NCBI GenBank assembly: GCA_020744225.1
Contig: JAGMWG010000004.1
Location: forward strand, 992,001 to 1,056,000
Reading direction: 5' to 3'
Source of the DNA: Paraphoma chrysanthemicola
Taxonomy: Eukaryota; Ascomycota; Dothideomycetes; Pleosporales; Phaeosphaeriaceae
DNA: 64,000 nt
Part shown: positions 1-11,042 of the stretch, piece after piece
Numbering within the stretch: the stretch's first letter is position 1
Layout of the letters: each line of letters begins with the position of its first letter
The notes under the pieces: generated by a model
Told to the model about the DNA's origin: nothing
Database searches by the model: none
The model's input: only the letters and a program-made list of their open reading frames with translations
Program-made: the position numbers and the translations under genes

Positions 1-668
1 ACTATGGCCCAGACTTTTACGCAGGCCTTAGCTTTGCCGGACTTCCCGTGGATAACCGGATCAACATTGCGTGGATGAGCAACTGGAAGTACGGTGGGGC
101 GATTCCCACCAACCCCTGGCGGAGTGCTTACACCATTCCACGGAAATTGACACTGAAAACTATCGGAGAAACAGTAACACTCGTCCAGGAGCCGATCCTG
201 GAGAAGCAAGAGAGTCAAGTTAGATATTGGGACTCCGTACCAGCTGGCACGACAAAACTGAACGTTACTGGAAAGACGTTGGATACTACTTTGACATTCT
301 CTAAGTCGGAATCAACCCAATTTGGCATCATTGTTCGAGCTGCGTCAGATCTGAGTGAGCAGACACAGGTCGGCTACGATTTTGAAAGACAAGAACTTTT
401 CGTCAATCGCACGATATCAGGAAAGGCAGTCTTCGATGATGCTTTTGCAGGAGTGTACTACGCCCCGCTGGCTTCAGTGAATGGCACTGTCACGATGCGT
501 GTTCTTGTTGACTGGTCCTCTGTCGAGGTGTTTGGGGGAATTGGAGAAGTTACCCTGACGGCGCAAATCTTCCCGAGCGCTGAAGCTGCGGATACATATC
601 TCTTCTCAACGAGCGGAAGTACTAGCAATGTTGAGATAAGGTCGAACCAGGTTCAATCGGTTTGGTGA
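1..668 (+). CDS. Glycoside hydrolase family 32 protein (invertase/inulinase-like), C-terminal part
   Basis: The frame is open from base 3 and continues off the left edge, so only the last ~221 residues are present, ending at TGA 666-668. The segment around residues 15-30 (WMSNWKYGG, then NPWRSAYTIPRKL) is the end of the GH32 five-bladed propeller, and the rest fits the C-terminal beta-sandwich of the family (VLVDWSSVEVFGG). GH32 enzymes hydrolyse sucrose or fructans, usually outside the cell. The catalytic N-terminal motifs and any signal peptide lie outside the window, so invertase cannot be told from inulinase or levanase. No intron is needed in the visible part. Confidence 0.85.
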   Translation, partial: YGPDFYAGLSFAGLPVDNRINIAWMSNWKYGGAIPTNPWRSAYTIPRKLTLKTIGETVTLVQEPILEKQESQVRYWDSVPAGTTKLNVTGKTLDTTLTFSKSESTQFGIIVRAASDLSEQTQVGYDFERQELFVNRTISGKAVFDDAFAGVYYAPLASVNGTVTMRVLVDWSSVEVFGGIGEVTLTAQIFPSAEAADTYLFSTSGSTSNVEIRSNQVQSVW

Positions 669-2431
669 TCGCAGGAAGATTTGGGCATATTATAGAATTG
701 GAGGAGGTGGATTTCTAGTAGGCCACAGAAAACTGCAGCCAAACGCACCTTCTGTGGTGTCGTCGAGACCCAAAGCTGTTAGATCTCAGAGCGGATTGCC
801 AGATCAGTCCATGTTCGTAGCCAAAAATCAAGTTTTGAAAGAACCTTCTGAGGCTCATACGACATGATGCCAACTCCTGCAAAGCCCCCTTGTTCCTGCC
901 ATGAAAGGAAAGTGGTAAAGAAAGCACAGAGGAATGCAGGCTTGCTGATATGTGTGATAGACACGGACCCTCGACCTACCGGTCGTGTGCTTGCTCTAGT
1001 GGCCCACAGCTGCCAACATCAAGTGGCTGAAGGTGATGAGAGGGATGAACAGGCATATAGATTATAAAAATCCTTTGCTCTTGGCAGTGGAGCTCAAATT
1101 CAGTTGAGTGGTTGCCCTCATGGCCACCAAGTATTGGCAGTCGATATGTGCTCTTGGTACGAGACACCGTATGGTTCATGAAGTGCTTGATCCAATTCAA
1201 GCCTACCTCTTGATTGTGGTGGCAAATGAGGTATCCGAGCATAAACGTAGCGCATAGTACCGTTCGAAATGCATGTACCGACAGATGGTGGCTCGTGCTT
1301 GCACCCAGAACTGGGGTTAAGTTCGTCTGGCGTCCTTCTAGCGTCCTTCTAGGGCCCTTATTGCATGCTTCTAACGTCTTTTTGAGACATACCATGCTGT
1401 ACTCCCATGCATTAGCAAGCGAACGAACCTCACTACTCGTGGCTTGTGTTGCGGGATTTCATGACCATTGGCAGCTGTCAGCTCAATAGCGATAATTTTC
1501 GGCCTAAGAACTTGGACAAGGTCACAAGGATCGTACAGTCGTCTGCGTTGATACCCCGTTGGCAGACTCATTCATTTGTTCCTGGTTGCAAGTGTAGACG
1601 ACGCTGATCCTCGTACACCGTGTCAGGTTGGCTTTAACACCGACTCGTCGCAGCCAACGAAGGCGCCTGCCCGCAGGTCCACTTTTCGCGCCACGCGCCC
1701 CCTCTTAAATGGGGTGGCATGCATGGACAGAATGGCCCACCCACCGCACCGACCATCTACTGATCTCTGACAAGACGTGACGGTTAAAAGATTTCTGGGG
1801 TGATCAGCCCGTTCATGTCACCCCATTGTAAATACTTGTTCCCCATCTCGAGGGCTCTGGTGTGGTTGGTCGGAACCCTGCAATGCGGGGTAAAAGTTTC
1901 TATCGGTACGAATGCGCTTATTTGTACGCTCGCGGTCCCCAGCCCCTAGGCCTTGGCCTGTGGCCCAGGAACCGGATCGTGACCTTGAACACTTCCAACG
2001 CGGGTCATAGCAAGCAACCTGACAACGTGGACATATGAGCATCTATGGGAGCTTTTCTGTAGGTCGTCAACCGACAACGGCCTGTCGCGTGTCATGGTCG
2101 GCCTCGATTGGATCGGATGTTAGACGCCACCTATTGGCCGAGGCGCTAAGCCTAAGGCAGTTCGTCCGGGGTGTTCAAGCGCGGAGAAGGATGCCAGTCT
2201 CGGCATTAGGCGTCTCGTTTGCCCTAGTCTGCAGCAAGCCACGCCCTTCACTTGCAACCCAGACTATAGCGATGCTAGCCCGCCCCGTTCCCGTGTTCAC
2301 TCGGCCGATATGCGTGAAAAAGGCTCTCATCCCCAGTCCACTTTTTCTCTCCACAAACGACAGCTGCACAGGATTCGGAGGGCCCAAATTTTGGTATTCC
2401 TCGCTTCGTGCGATACTCACCGGCTCACGCA
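669..2431. other. Intergenic, no supported gene
   Basis: Only short overlapping frames on both strands, without recognisable domains, splice-linked exons or coding bias. A direct duplication of an 11-12 bp unit (gcgtccttcta) lies near 1329-1352. Nothing else stands out. Confidence 0.5.
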
Positions 2432-3576
2432 ATGGCCAATACAAAATCATTTAAGCCGTCTGACACCGAGAAAGTGGTCCTTGAAGCATGGTCTCAGGGC
2501 TTCATGGTTGGCGCACTGATCATTATGTGTGGAATTACCCTGGCGAACCTGCGAAAGGGAGTTCTCCTGCACAAGCTCATCTTGATTGAGGTTCGCAACA
2601 CCATGGAATGAGAGTCTATCAAGCATTTCGCTTACCTTGAACTCAAAGCTCGTCTTGGCTATACCGAACGGATTTTTCATGTTTTTTGAACCCCCGGTAT
2701 GGGGCTGGTTCCTTTCCTCCACGGTGGTCCCGCTTATCGCCTCGTGGACGCTACACAATATCATTGCGTGGATCAAGAATAAGCCATTCCTTGGACGCAA
2801 AGGCAACATCATCTACATTAGTAGTATTCTACTTGTCCAGCCATATTGGGTCCTTGAGATATATGCAAATTTTGCTTATTTCAACGGCATCAATAGCCGC
2901 CTGTTCATTTCCATGCGGCCATATGAGGCTGTTTTCCGGTAAGGCCAGCCAACTTAGAACAGCGAGTATTCTTTTATTGACACTACTGGAACTAGCGATC
3001 CATGGTGGATATTTACTATCGGCAATCTTTTCTGGAACATAAAGTTCCAGTATGAGCTTAGTTTCTCAGAAATTATCAAGGTATCCCCTCCCTGCTTATA
3101 CTTAATTTATCCTTATATCCCTAACTTTGTTTCAGATATCCCCTCGCTTCGGTATTTTACTTGGTTGTATGTGCCTCAGTGTAATTTGCATTATCATCGA
3201 CCTTCTATCGGTAACTCCCGTGATCCCAATCGGTGTTATAAATCCATTCTGGAAGTTTGCATTTGTCTTCAAATGCTTTACCGATAGCATAATTCTTGAC
3301 GACTTTAAAACTGCGTTGGACAAGCTCAGTCATCGTAGCAGGAGTGGACTTCTTCCTTTCCATAGTCTAGGCGATTCTAAACCGATTCGGGACGTTGATG
3401 CGAATCAGGGAGGAAGGATGGTCACGAGGAAAAACGAGCAACGGCAAGATGCAGGATTTAAGAAAGCTGACGAGGGAGTCGGGTGTACGCATATCGAATT
3501 GTCGGACGTAGGCGAGCTGTGCTCTCTACCTCCGGTCGTGTATCATGTGGAAGATGGCACCAAGAGGTGGCGATGA
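2432..3576 (+). CDS. Fungal multi-pass integral membrane protein, unknown function
   Basis: Four exons join into 324 residues: 2432-2590, 2649-2938, 2996-3080, 3136-3576. Introns are 58, 57 and 55 bp with GT...AG ends, and every junction keeps the frame: first intron between LILIE and LVLAIPNG, second inside the Arg codon of VFRDPWW, third between SEIIK and ISPRFG. The first donor is the less usual GTTCGC. I see about six or seven hydrophobic segments (around residues 23-41, 55-70, 75-90, 100-122, 150-165, 182-202, 208-225) and a hydrophilic C-terminal tail of roughly 90 residues. The pattern (IPNGFFMFFEPP, SWTLHNIIAW, VQPYWVLEI, DPWWIFTIGNLFWN) resembles an uncharacterised fungal-specific membrane family; I do not know a reaction for it. 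The start is the ATG at 2432. Confidence 0.75.
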
Positions 3577-6042
3577 ACGGAGAGTCATCGAGATTCGGGC
3601 GCCTCAATGCTGTCGTCGGACGAAGCAGGTAGTCGGAAATACAACAATCACTTTCAGCTGCATTCATTCTCACATGTGACGGCAAGTCCAGCGGTAATCG
3701 GGGCCAAGACAGCCATTACACCGTCCCCTTCTCGCCTTCTTGCCATGTGCACGCGATACACAGACTCACGTGTTCGATTTTCTGACCTTTATATCTCACA
3801 GCGCACACTCCTGTTCCACACAAACACGCGGCAGCAGCCAGGATGCGAAAACGTGTCGCCACACGCCCCATTCTGGCGTTAATGCACCTTTTCCAAGCGC
3901 CAGGAAATTCCTCACAGGTCGGGAACACCTGGCATTCTGGAGCTGTACGAAATGGCGAAGCTCAAAACTATTTCCTCATGTGTTCAGTAGTATCAGCATC
4001 AAATGCTTCATCTTTTGTTCGTCTGTAGCTTAAACATCCATTCTTCTTAACCTGGAGGTTATTGTGCTGCAGTATTCTTCCCACAAATCCGTTGTGTTTA
4101 CCAGTTTAACATCTAGTATTTGATTCATCGCCCACAGAAATCCCTGTGCGATATAGCGGCTATCGGACGATTAGCACTTCAACTCTTTTGTCTGCGAGCC
4201 ACGGCATACCTGTAGTGGTACACTACCAGCTCCATCGCTGAACAGAATTGATGCCCTATCCAACAGCTTTTGCGCTCCCGGATGTACAGAATGGTGTCAC
4301 ATTACCGGCTAGCAAAAGGCAATTTCGATTTCACGGATTGCGCAGATAGTTGTGGCAAGCGATCACATTGGAGACAAGGCCATACGCTGCATCGTTAAAG
4401 CCGCACACCGGGTCGAACATGACATTCATTCCGTCTCCAACTAGGAGAGAAACAGTTGAGTGTGCTAGTAATAGAAAGTAGTCCGCACTTACGGATTGAG
4501 GGCAGCGACATAGTGTGCAGTTCAGCAGACGTCATGCCAAACGACTCGAGAGAGAGGAGGAGACGTTTGTAAGGTGCGTGCGCACAGCCTGCACGATATA
4601 TACTGTTCTGCACATAGTGATCAATGGTCATCGATAATACGTTCCTTTTTGGCTGCATGGCGTAGTGGGTGCAGACCTGCGTCCTGGCATCCTTTGCGTC
4701 AAATGACTTCGGGGATGTCTTCGCAGGCACTAAGAGAGCCTCACGATGCTGCCTGAAGAAGGACGATCGTGAAGACGAAAGCTGTAGTGAATATTGTCAT
4801 CGTAGTAATACAAAGTGGAGCCTCACACATAAAGGATGATTACATACATACAGTTCAAACGGGTAGTGCATACGGAACGTTTGGCACCTTTCTTATAACT
4901 CTTCGCAGCATGCTCTAGCCTTTGGATAGTTACACCCACTAGCTACAATGTTGCCGTTCAACTTCATCGAGCTCGTCAATTTGAGCCCAGTACATGATGC
5001 AAAGCCCGCAATGGCTTTCTGCTGGAGATACAAGGCATTGAATATGTCAATTGTTACATCATCCGATCATCTGGTCAAGACAGGCCGTTGTCCTAGGCCT
5101 GATAAATCAAATCAGCGAAACTGATGTATTGAAACAGGGGATTCGGGCGGAAAGACCTCTAAAAGTTGGTCCTCGCCATGATAAATGGCACGCAACAGCG
5201 TCCAACCACGCGCTGTGCCATGATGGTAAGAATTTTCTGCAACATTCCACGCTCAGCGAAGACCAAGTCTACAATGCACGCATCTCCAGCCTCACACAAG
5301 TCCTCGCACGTGTTACATCGTAGCCAGCTCAAATCGCAGAAGCCAGTGTATATCAAAGAGTGATCGCAAAGCACACATGTTAGATCCGAGCCGCACGATG
5401 TCGCAGCAACGCAGAGTGCGCTTCACAAGCAGGAGAAAAAGAGAGCAAGAATACAACTGTTCCCGCGATACTGGGACGCATGATTGCCCGCGACAAGTGG
5501 GCTGGCCGGGTCTGAGGGTAGTTTAGTATTGGTGTTTAACGTAACGGAACTCAAGGACTTGATGGACTGGTAAGTAAGAGCATTCCATACACTCTTTCTC
5601 AAAACTATAGTTCCACACCAATTCCAGCCGCGACACTCAATTGATTGATGTAAGATAGATGTAAGCAAAAAAGCTTAGCTGCATTATTTCTACCTAAGAC
5701 ACGCGTTCAAATAACCTCACCGTCTCAGCATGCACTTTGCATCGCACATCCATTGAATCACAGCCTTGATTTCATTCGTGTTAGTATCAAATCCTTTACA
5801 TATACACCCTCTCCTTTTCACGTTGTACACAACATCCATCAATTGTAACTACCTTGTTCTCACCATCTCAACTCCCCACGCACTCTACTATTCGCTTGCA
5901 TCATTGCAGCATTATTCTGCACATTTGTGGGCGTGTTGAAAGGAGGACTATGCCTCACGGGCGAATCCCCGCTATTGAATGTGTTTTTGATCTTGAAAGT
6001 TCCATTTCGTATTTTGGCGTTGAATGTCGAGTGGGGCTCATG
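3577..6042. other. Gene-poor region, nothing supported
   Basis: Both strands contain only short frames with no family resemblance. Composition is ordinary, with no RIP-like AT bias. A CT-rich stretch with a TATA-like element at about 5798-5880 looks like a fungal promoter on the + strand, but the first ATG after it (5950) opens only a 43-codon frame. Confidence 0.4.
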
Positions 6043-6537
6043 TTAGTAGAGTTTGTTACGGACCGGTGGTCGGGTCACTAGCTCGTGGATGTGTGAAATA
6101 TGGACAAGGGTACTCGAGATGGAAGATGGAGCGATATGTGTGTATTGTATGCATATACATCGTGTTCCTAGGCGCTGGGACGACTTGTGCTGACATGTGA
6201 ATTTGGCATGTGCGTCGTGAGGTAGTAGGATGTTGGTGACTTTGATAGTCATGTCTGGATGTGCACGGTTGTTAAAGCGTCGCGCACAAATGTTTGTTGG
6301 TCGAGCATCAAGTGTCGTAAGCTTCAGACGCAAGTCATAGTAACAGTCGAATCGGAATGCCAAGCTCGATGTTGTGTTGCTCTGGTCGCGTGACTTGGTT
6401 CGAATCGAGATATTGCTAGGGTCGAACTGTCCTCCCTGTATCGACATACCACATATGGCTTGCACTACCCCAAGGACCACGACGACCAGGTTTAGAGCTT
6501 TCCCCAAACTAGATTGAAGTGCAGACGTGATCAACAT
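6043..6537 (-). CDS. Candidate small secreted cysteine-containing protein (weak)
   Basis: An intronless frame of 164 codons. The N terminus reads like a signal peptide: a short polar start, Lys13, then a hydrophobic stretch (LNLVVVVLGVVQAICG, about residues 16-31), with a plausible cleavage site near Ala28-Gly31. The rest is hydrophilic, with cysteines in FDCYYD, NICARR, FTCQHK and TRCICIQ. Size, signal and isolated position in a gene-poor stretch fit small secreted or effector-like proteins of plant-associated fungi, but I recognise no family. The last ~35 residues look less protein-like, so an unseen intron or an earlier end is possible. It may also be a chance frame. Confidence 0.3.
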   Translation of the reverse strand: MLITSALQSSLGKALNLVVVVLGVVQAICGMSIQGGQFDPSNISIRTKSRDQSNTTSSLAFRFDCYYDLRLKLTTLDARPTNICARRFNNRAHPDMTIKVTNILLPHDAHAKFTCQHKSSQRLGTRCICIQYTHIAPSSISSTLVHISHIHELVTRPPVRNKLY

Positions 6538-9500
6538 GCAATCAATACTGACTCGATAGTTCGCAGTATATGACCAGCAACCTGGTAGAGGTCGCTCAGC
6601 TCACCGGTCGTTCGAGCCGAATTCCCATTCGCAGGCAATTTAAGCCGTGTGGTATTATTACCGAAGCGCTGGTGGCAGAAGATATCATGCCAGTACAAGG
6701 GCAAGGGGCTTCGTCGGCTGCAATGACGTTTCCAGCTGTCCGGAAGCGAGTTGGCTGGAGAGCTCTCCGTCCGGGGAAGTGGTTGAAAGATGCTACTGGT
6801 TAGCGAGAACAGTAGCGCCCGTGTTCATGCGGCGTACTGTTATGAAGCACGGAAATCAGTATCCTGTGATTGTAGATCTTGTGTAAGGTTGACGCCGTCG
6901 CCTTGGGTGTACAGTAGACTGTCTGGCAGTAGTCACGACACGGGTTGGTGATGAGCTATACTGTTATCGACTTCGCCTGCGCGACGCCATTCACGTGCAT
7001 GTGAATCACTGTTGCGCGTGGCTGCATGTGGCTTTATGCAATGTGCTGGCTTCGGCGCAAGCGTGAACGCAGACGCAGACGGCTCTTACGAAGCGGAGCT
7101 GGCGGCTCTCAGACTTTCTGAAAGCGAGCATGAAGGTTGAAGATGATCGTGGAAGAGGGCACGAAATGGTGTGCTCATTGAACGCGTACACATCATTCGG
7201 TCCACTTGCTGAAGCTCGTTGCGATGACGACGGCCGTGAAATGTATCGTGATCGAGTTGCGGAAATCAGGATCCGACGGCTTGAGTTGCACCGAATAACT
7301 GTCCGGTGCATACGAGAGGCAAAGATCGTCATGTAAGATTTGGTGATGCATTCCGGTTCCGTAGTAATTCACCCGCCGTCTGGGGTTCAACTGTATTCTG
7401 TAGAGCTAGGCCTGCCTGCCGGATGCTTTCAGCCTGCCAGTCAAAGCATTCCCAGTAATCGATGTCCTCCGATAAAGCGCAATCGTAATGTTGAAGTTGT
7501 CTACGTCACTTGCAACGATCGCTTTATTGGCTAAGAAGGGCCGATTCTGTAACACGCCCATGACTTCGAACTGTGGTTCCTACCCCGTCAAGGGCGTGTA
7601 GCATGGGCCGGAAATCTCCATAGAGTATGCCGCGTCTGCACGACATCGTGAAGCGACTTTGAGGTGGGTGATCCCGCGCAAGCAGAGATCGGACCGACCT
7701 TCACACTAGCGAAACCACTAAATGCAAGCAGCGGAAACGCTCGTGGGGTAAGCGAGTGTTCCTGGGTACCTGGATCGAGCCTTCCGAGGATCGAGACAGC
7801 CGGAGAGCTTTTGTAGATGCTGTTCTATCGCTTTGGCCCTATGATCAGCCACATATTGTGCTGAGCCACATTTGCCGGAGTGTTCACACTCAAGTGCCCT
7901 TTCGCCTTAGGACTTTACGCGTCGTGTAGGCTGCGAGAACGACGCGCACACCAGCTGCCCTACTGCAGTAGCTGGAATAGCTCTCGCTGATGCAAAGCGG
8001 GAGCACATCGCTCGATCAGCTCTCCATCTCCGGAGGCTATGATGCAAGTGAAGTTGTCTGGGAAAGTCTTGCGTGCAACGACTCAGTGTTTCTAAGTTTC
8101 TTGATTCTGTTCTGAATCGTGACATTCGTCTTTGCGATTGCTTCTCATCTTATCGACAGTTCCGAGAAGACGCCGTCATATCTGAGAGACCTATTGGTTA
8201 TTGGATCTCAGTGATCTCAGGGGTTAGCAGATGAGAGATGTCGTTGAAGCCCGGAACATATTTTACCCTTGACCGCTGTCGTTGACTTTCTGCGCCAATG
8301 TGCATGGAGGTCGGGAAAAGCACACTGGCGATGCACAACCATGCAGTAGCTCCGCGTACGATCGCTATCTAAGCCCTAGCAGGAGTAATGGAGGTAGCCT
8401 AGGGCTGATTTCAGGTCCCAAGGTCAGCCAGGAGGGCATGGTTGATACTCAATCGTGCGCTACTGCGTGGCAGACGTCGTCATTACGCTCTGCACTACGG
8501 GTTCCCGTTGTTAGCAGTAAATTGTGACTAGCTCGAAGCGGTAGTGTAGTCCCAAAGCGGGGGTGGAAGCGATGCTCAACAGAATGCTTGATATAAGCTC
8601 GCCTGACTTGCTTTGAAGAAGAAGTGGCTCGGGAACCATTCGCCGAACAACTCCGGGCGCCAGAAACGCCAGGCGAATCGGGTAGAGACCGAGAGTGTGG
8701 GGATCGTGGTTGAAGCAGGTTTGAGCCCTGGTGTTGTGAAAGCCAACGCGCGAAAGCGAGACAGATGATATTCCCGATTCAACCAGATGTGCAGCGCAGG
8801 ACGGAAGGTGGCCGCCTGTGGAGGTTCAGCCAATGAAGGCGTGCCAGTGACGTCGGAAGAGAGTCCGGCTGCGCCTTCCGTATTCGCTCAGTGGGCTTGG
8901 CAGCTGGACCGACGCGAAGACTCCCGCTCCAACGCTTTCCGCTGTCGCGCAGCTACGCATTCCAGATGACGAGTGCACATTGCAGGCCATGTAGATTGTC
9001 TCAGCCTTCAGGCACGACAGCGGAGCCAGGGTCGTGAATTGTTGACATGGGCGGACGCGCGAAACACTGCATAGCGCGGCAGCGAGTAATTACAAGTGAC
9101 AAACGAGGTGGGATGAAGATCCATTAAATTCATGTCAAACTTGTGAAGCAGTCTCCTTCGGGCCAGCGCGTGGGACAGTGGAAGCAGCTGCAGGGTCCAT
9201 TTAACGGCCAATAAGCGCCAATTGAGCTTCAAATGCCGGCGCTGGGCGCGCTGCTGCAGGGATTGCTGGCATCTCGTAGGCCAAGTGAAGACTCCGGTGT
9301 TCGGAATATAGTCACGAGGACACAGACGTGCAGCACAGGGACATGAGGCTTGGGCGTTAATTCGAGACGGTTACACAGAGACCGTGGGGTGTGGCCCAAA
9401 TTTGGGGCGTGCAGTTGGAGAGACGATGCGGAGATGTCGTGTCAGAGATCAGATGCAAGTGTCGGCTCGTCGCGAGGCTCTTCAGGGCGGAATTTCTGAG

Positions 9501-10985
9501 CACACCACCACAGATGCTCACGCTCTGGCAGTCGGCGAGACAAGCCCCTGACCCCATAGTGATACAGAGTGGACTAGCCAGCGGGTGCATACAGTACATT
9601 CAGCTCGCGTCCGCTGTACTCGTTGCCCATCAACGCGCGCTGTCGCTGGGCCGTGCAGTGTTCTGGGCGCGAATATGCGACGGCAGCTATAATACTGCTC
9701 CGATATAGACGTCGCGTTAATCAACGACGACTCTGGCCCTCGCTGTATTGTACATGCAAACGGTTCCGTAGGCTAATAGCAGCGGGTGTGCTTTGTTGAC
9801 TGCATGTGTAAGAGCCCACTCAAGACAGCTAAAGAGCCGAGAAATGCGCCGGTCCATGCCAATGCATTCTGCCGATGTGCCCGACAGAGGCGACGGACGC
9901 GCAGTCGAAACCGACTTGTTGCTGTGAGGCTGACCACGCGCAGGACGACGGGCACGTCAGTCGGCACGGCATTGAATTCTGGGGGTTGACCACGGCGGCA
10001 GTACGAAGAAGCGAGCGTGGGAATTTACCGAATGTCTTGATGCAGGAGCGTCACTGGGAATGCACCCAGGCGACTGGCGCACTCTCCCCCGTTCATGACG
10101 CTGCCGGCGCGCTTGCAGCGGGATCCACGGCGCTTCAGAGGCACTGCATTTGTTCATTGAGCGTGGCAGTCCTGGTGAAGACAATGTGAACAGGAGCCAT
10201 GATGGTGTGGCGGGCTTTCTTCGGAATTAGCCTCGGGCGCCCTCGACTGTGAGGAAGGCGCGCCACGTGGAAAGCAGTCAGCACGGAATCTGGTTTCGAG
10301 TCCATCCAGTCGAGTCCAGCATGCGGGCGGGCGCTGTGGCACGGAGCCAGAGTGCCCAGCACGCTGCCTGTCGACGGGATGCAACGAGACAGGGACTGGG
10401 CGGCCGCGGTGCTCAGCCCAGGACCAGCCTCTAGTACGGAGCGCAGGTAGTGTGGTAGGGTTGGGTAGGGCAGCGCACCAGCAGACGGATGTGTGGCCGT
10501 GCTGTTGCCTCGGCCGCCGGGCCCTCCGTCCTGTACCAGACAATTACAGTAATGATGATAATTACTCGGACGGCCGCAGACATCGCCCATAAAGACGGCC
10601 AGCCCTCGCATCGGTGGCCCGCGACATTACGCCGCATCCTTCACCCGCCCGCTGCACTACTAACACGACGATCGTTCCATCGTCACAGTTGCATCTCTGC
10701 GACGCCGCGAGCAGTACAGTAGCGCCCTCGAACCATTGGCTGCACCAGCAGGGATCCGGCAACCGTGCGCCAAAGTATTCCGCCCATCCACAGACGGTCT
10801 TCGTCACCGCTTCGATCGCTGCAAACATATAGCCCGCCCGCGCCCCGGGAGATTGCCCGTACATTCTTCGTAACGAGCATCGCCAGCGACACCATTGCTG
10901 CGCAGCCTCCTGTCTGTATTGCTATCCACGCCTGTGGCCATCTGCCCGCACCCCGCCTGCAGCCTCGCTCTTTTCTGGCGCCGCT
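6538..10985. other. Gene-poor region, nothing supported
   Basis: About 4.4 kb with only short overlapping frames. Composition is ordinary up to about 10.2 kb and becomes GC-rich from there to 11.0 kb, leading into the promoter and leader of the downstream zinc-finger gene. No tRNA, repeat array or transposon ORF was recognised. Confidence 0.45.
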
Positions 10986-11042
10986 GTGCCCGCATCGCCC
11001 GCATCGCCTTCCCGTGACTACTGCGCCTATCCCCGCGACACC

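Noticed and set aside
6390..6420. Possible tRNA B-box (ggttcgaatcgag)
   Set aside because: No A-box at the proper distance and no cloverleaf stems in the flanks.
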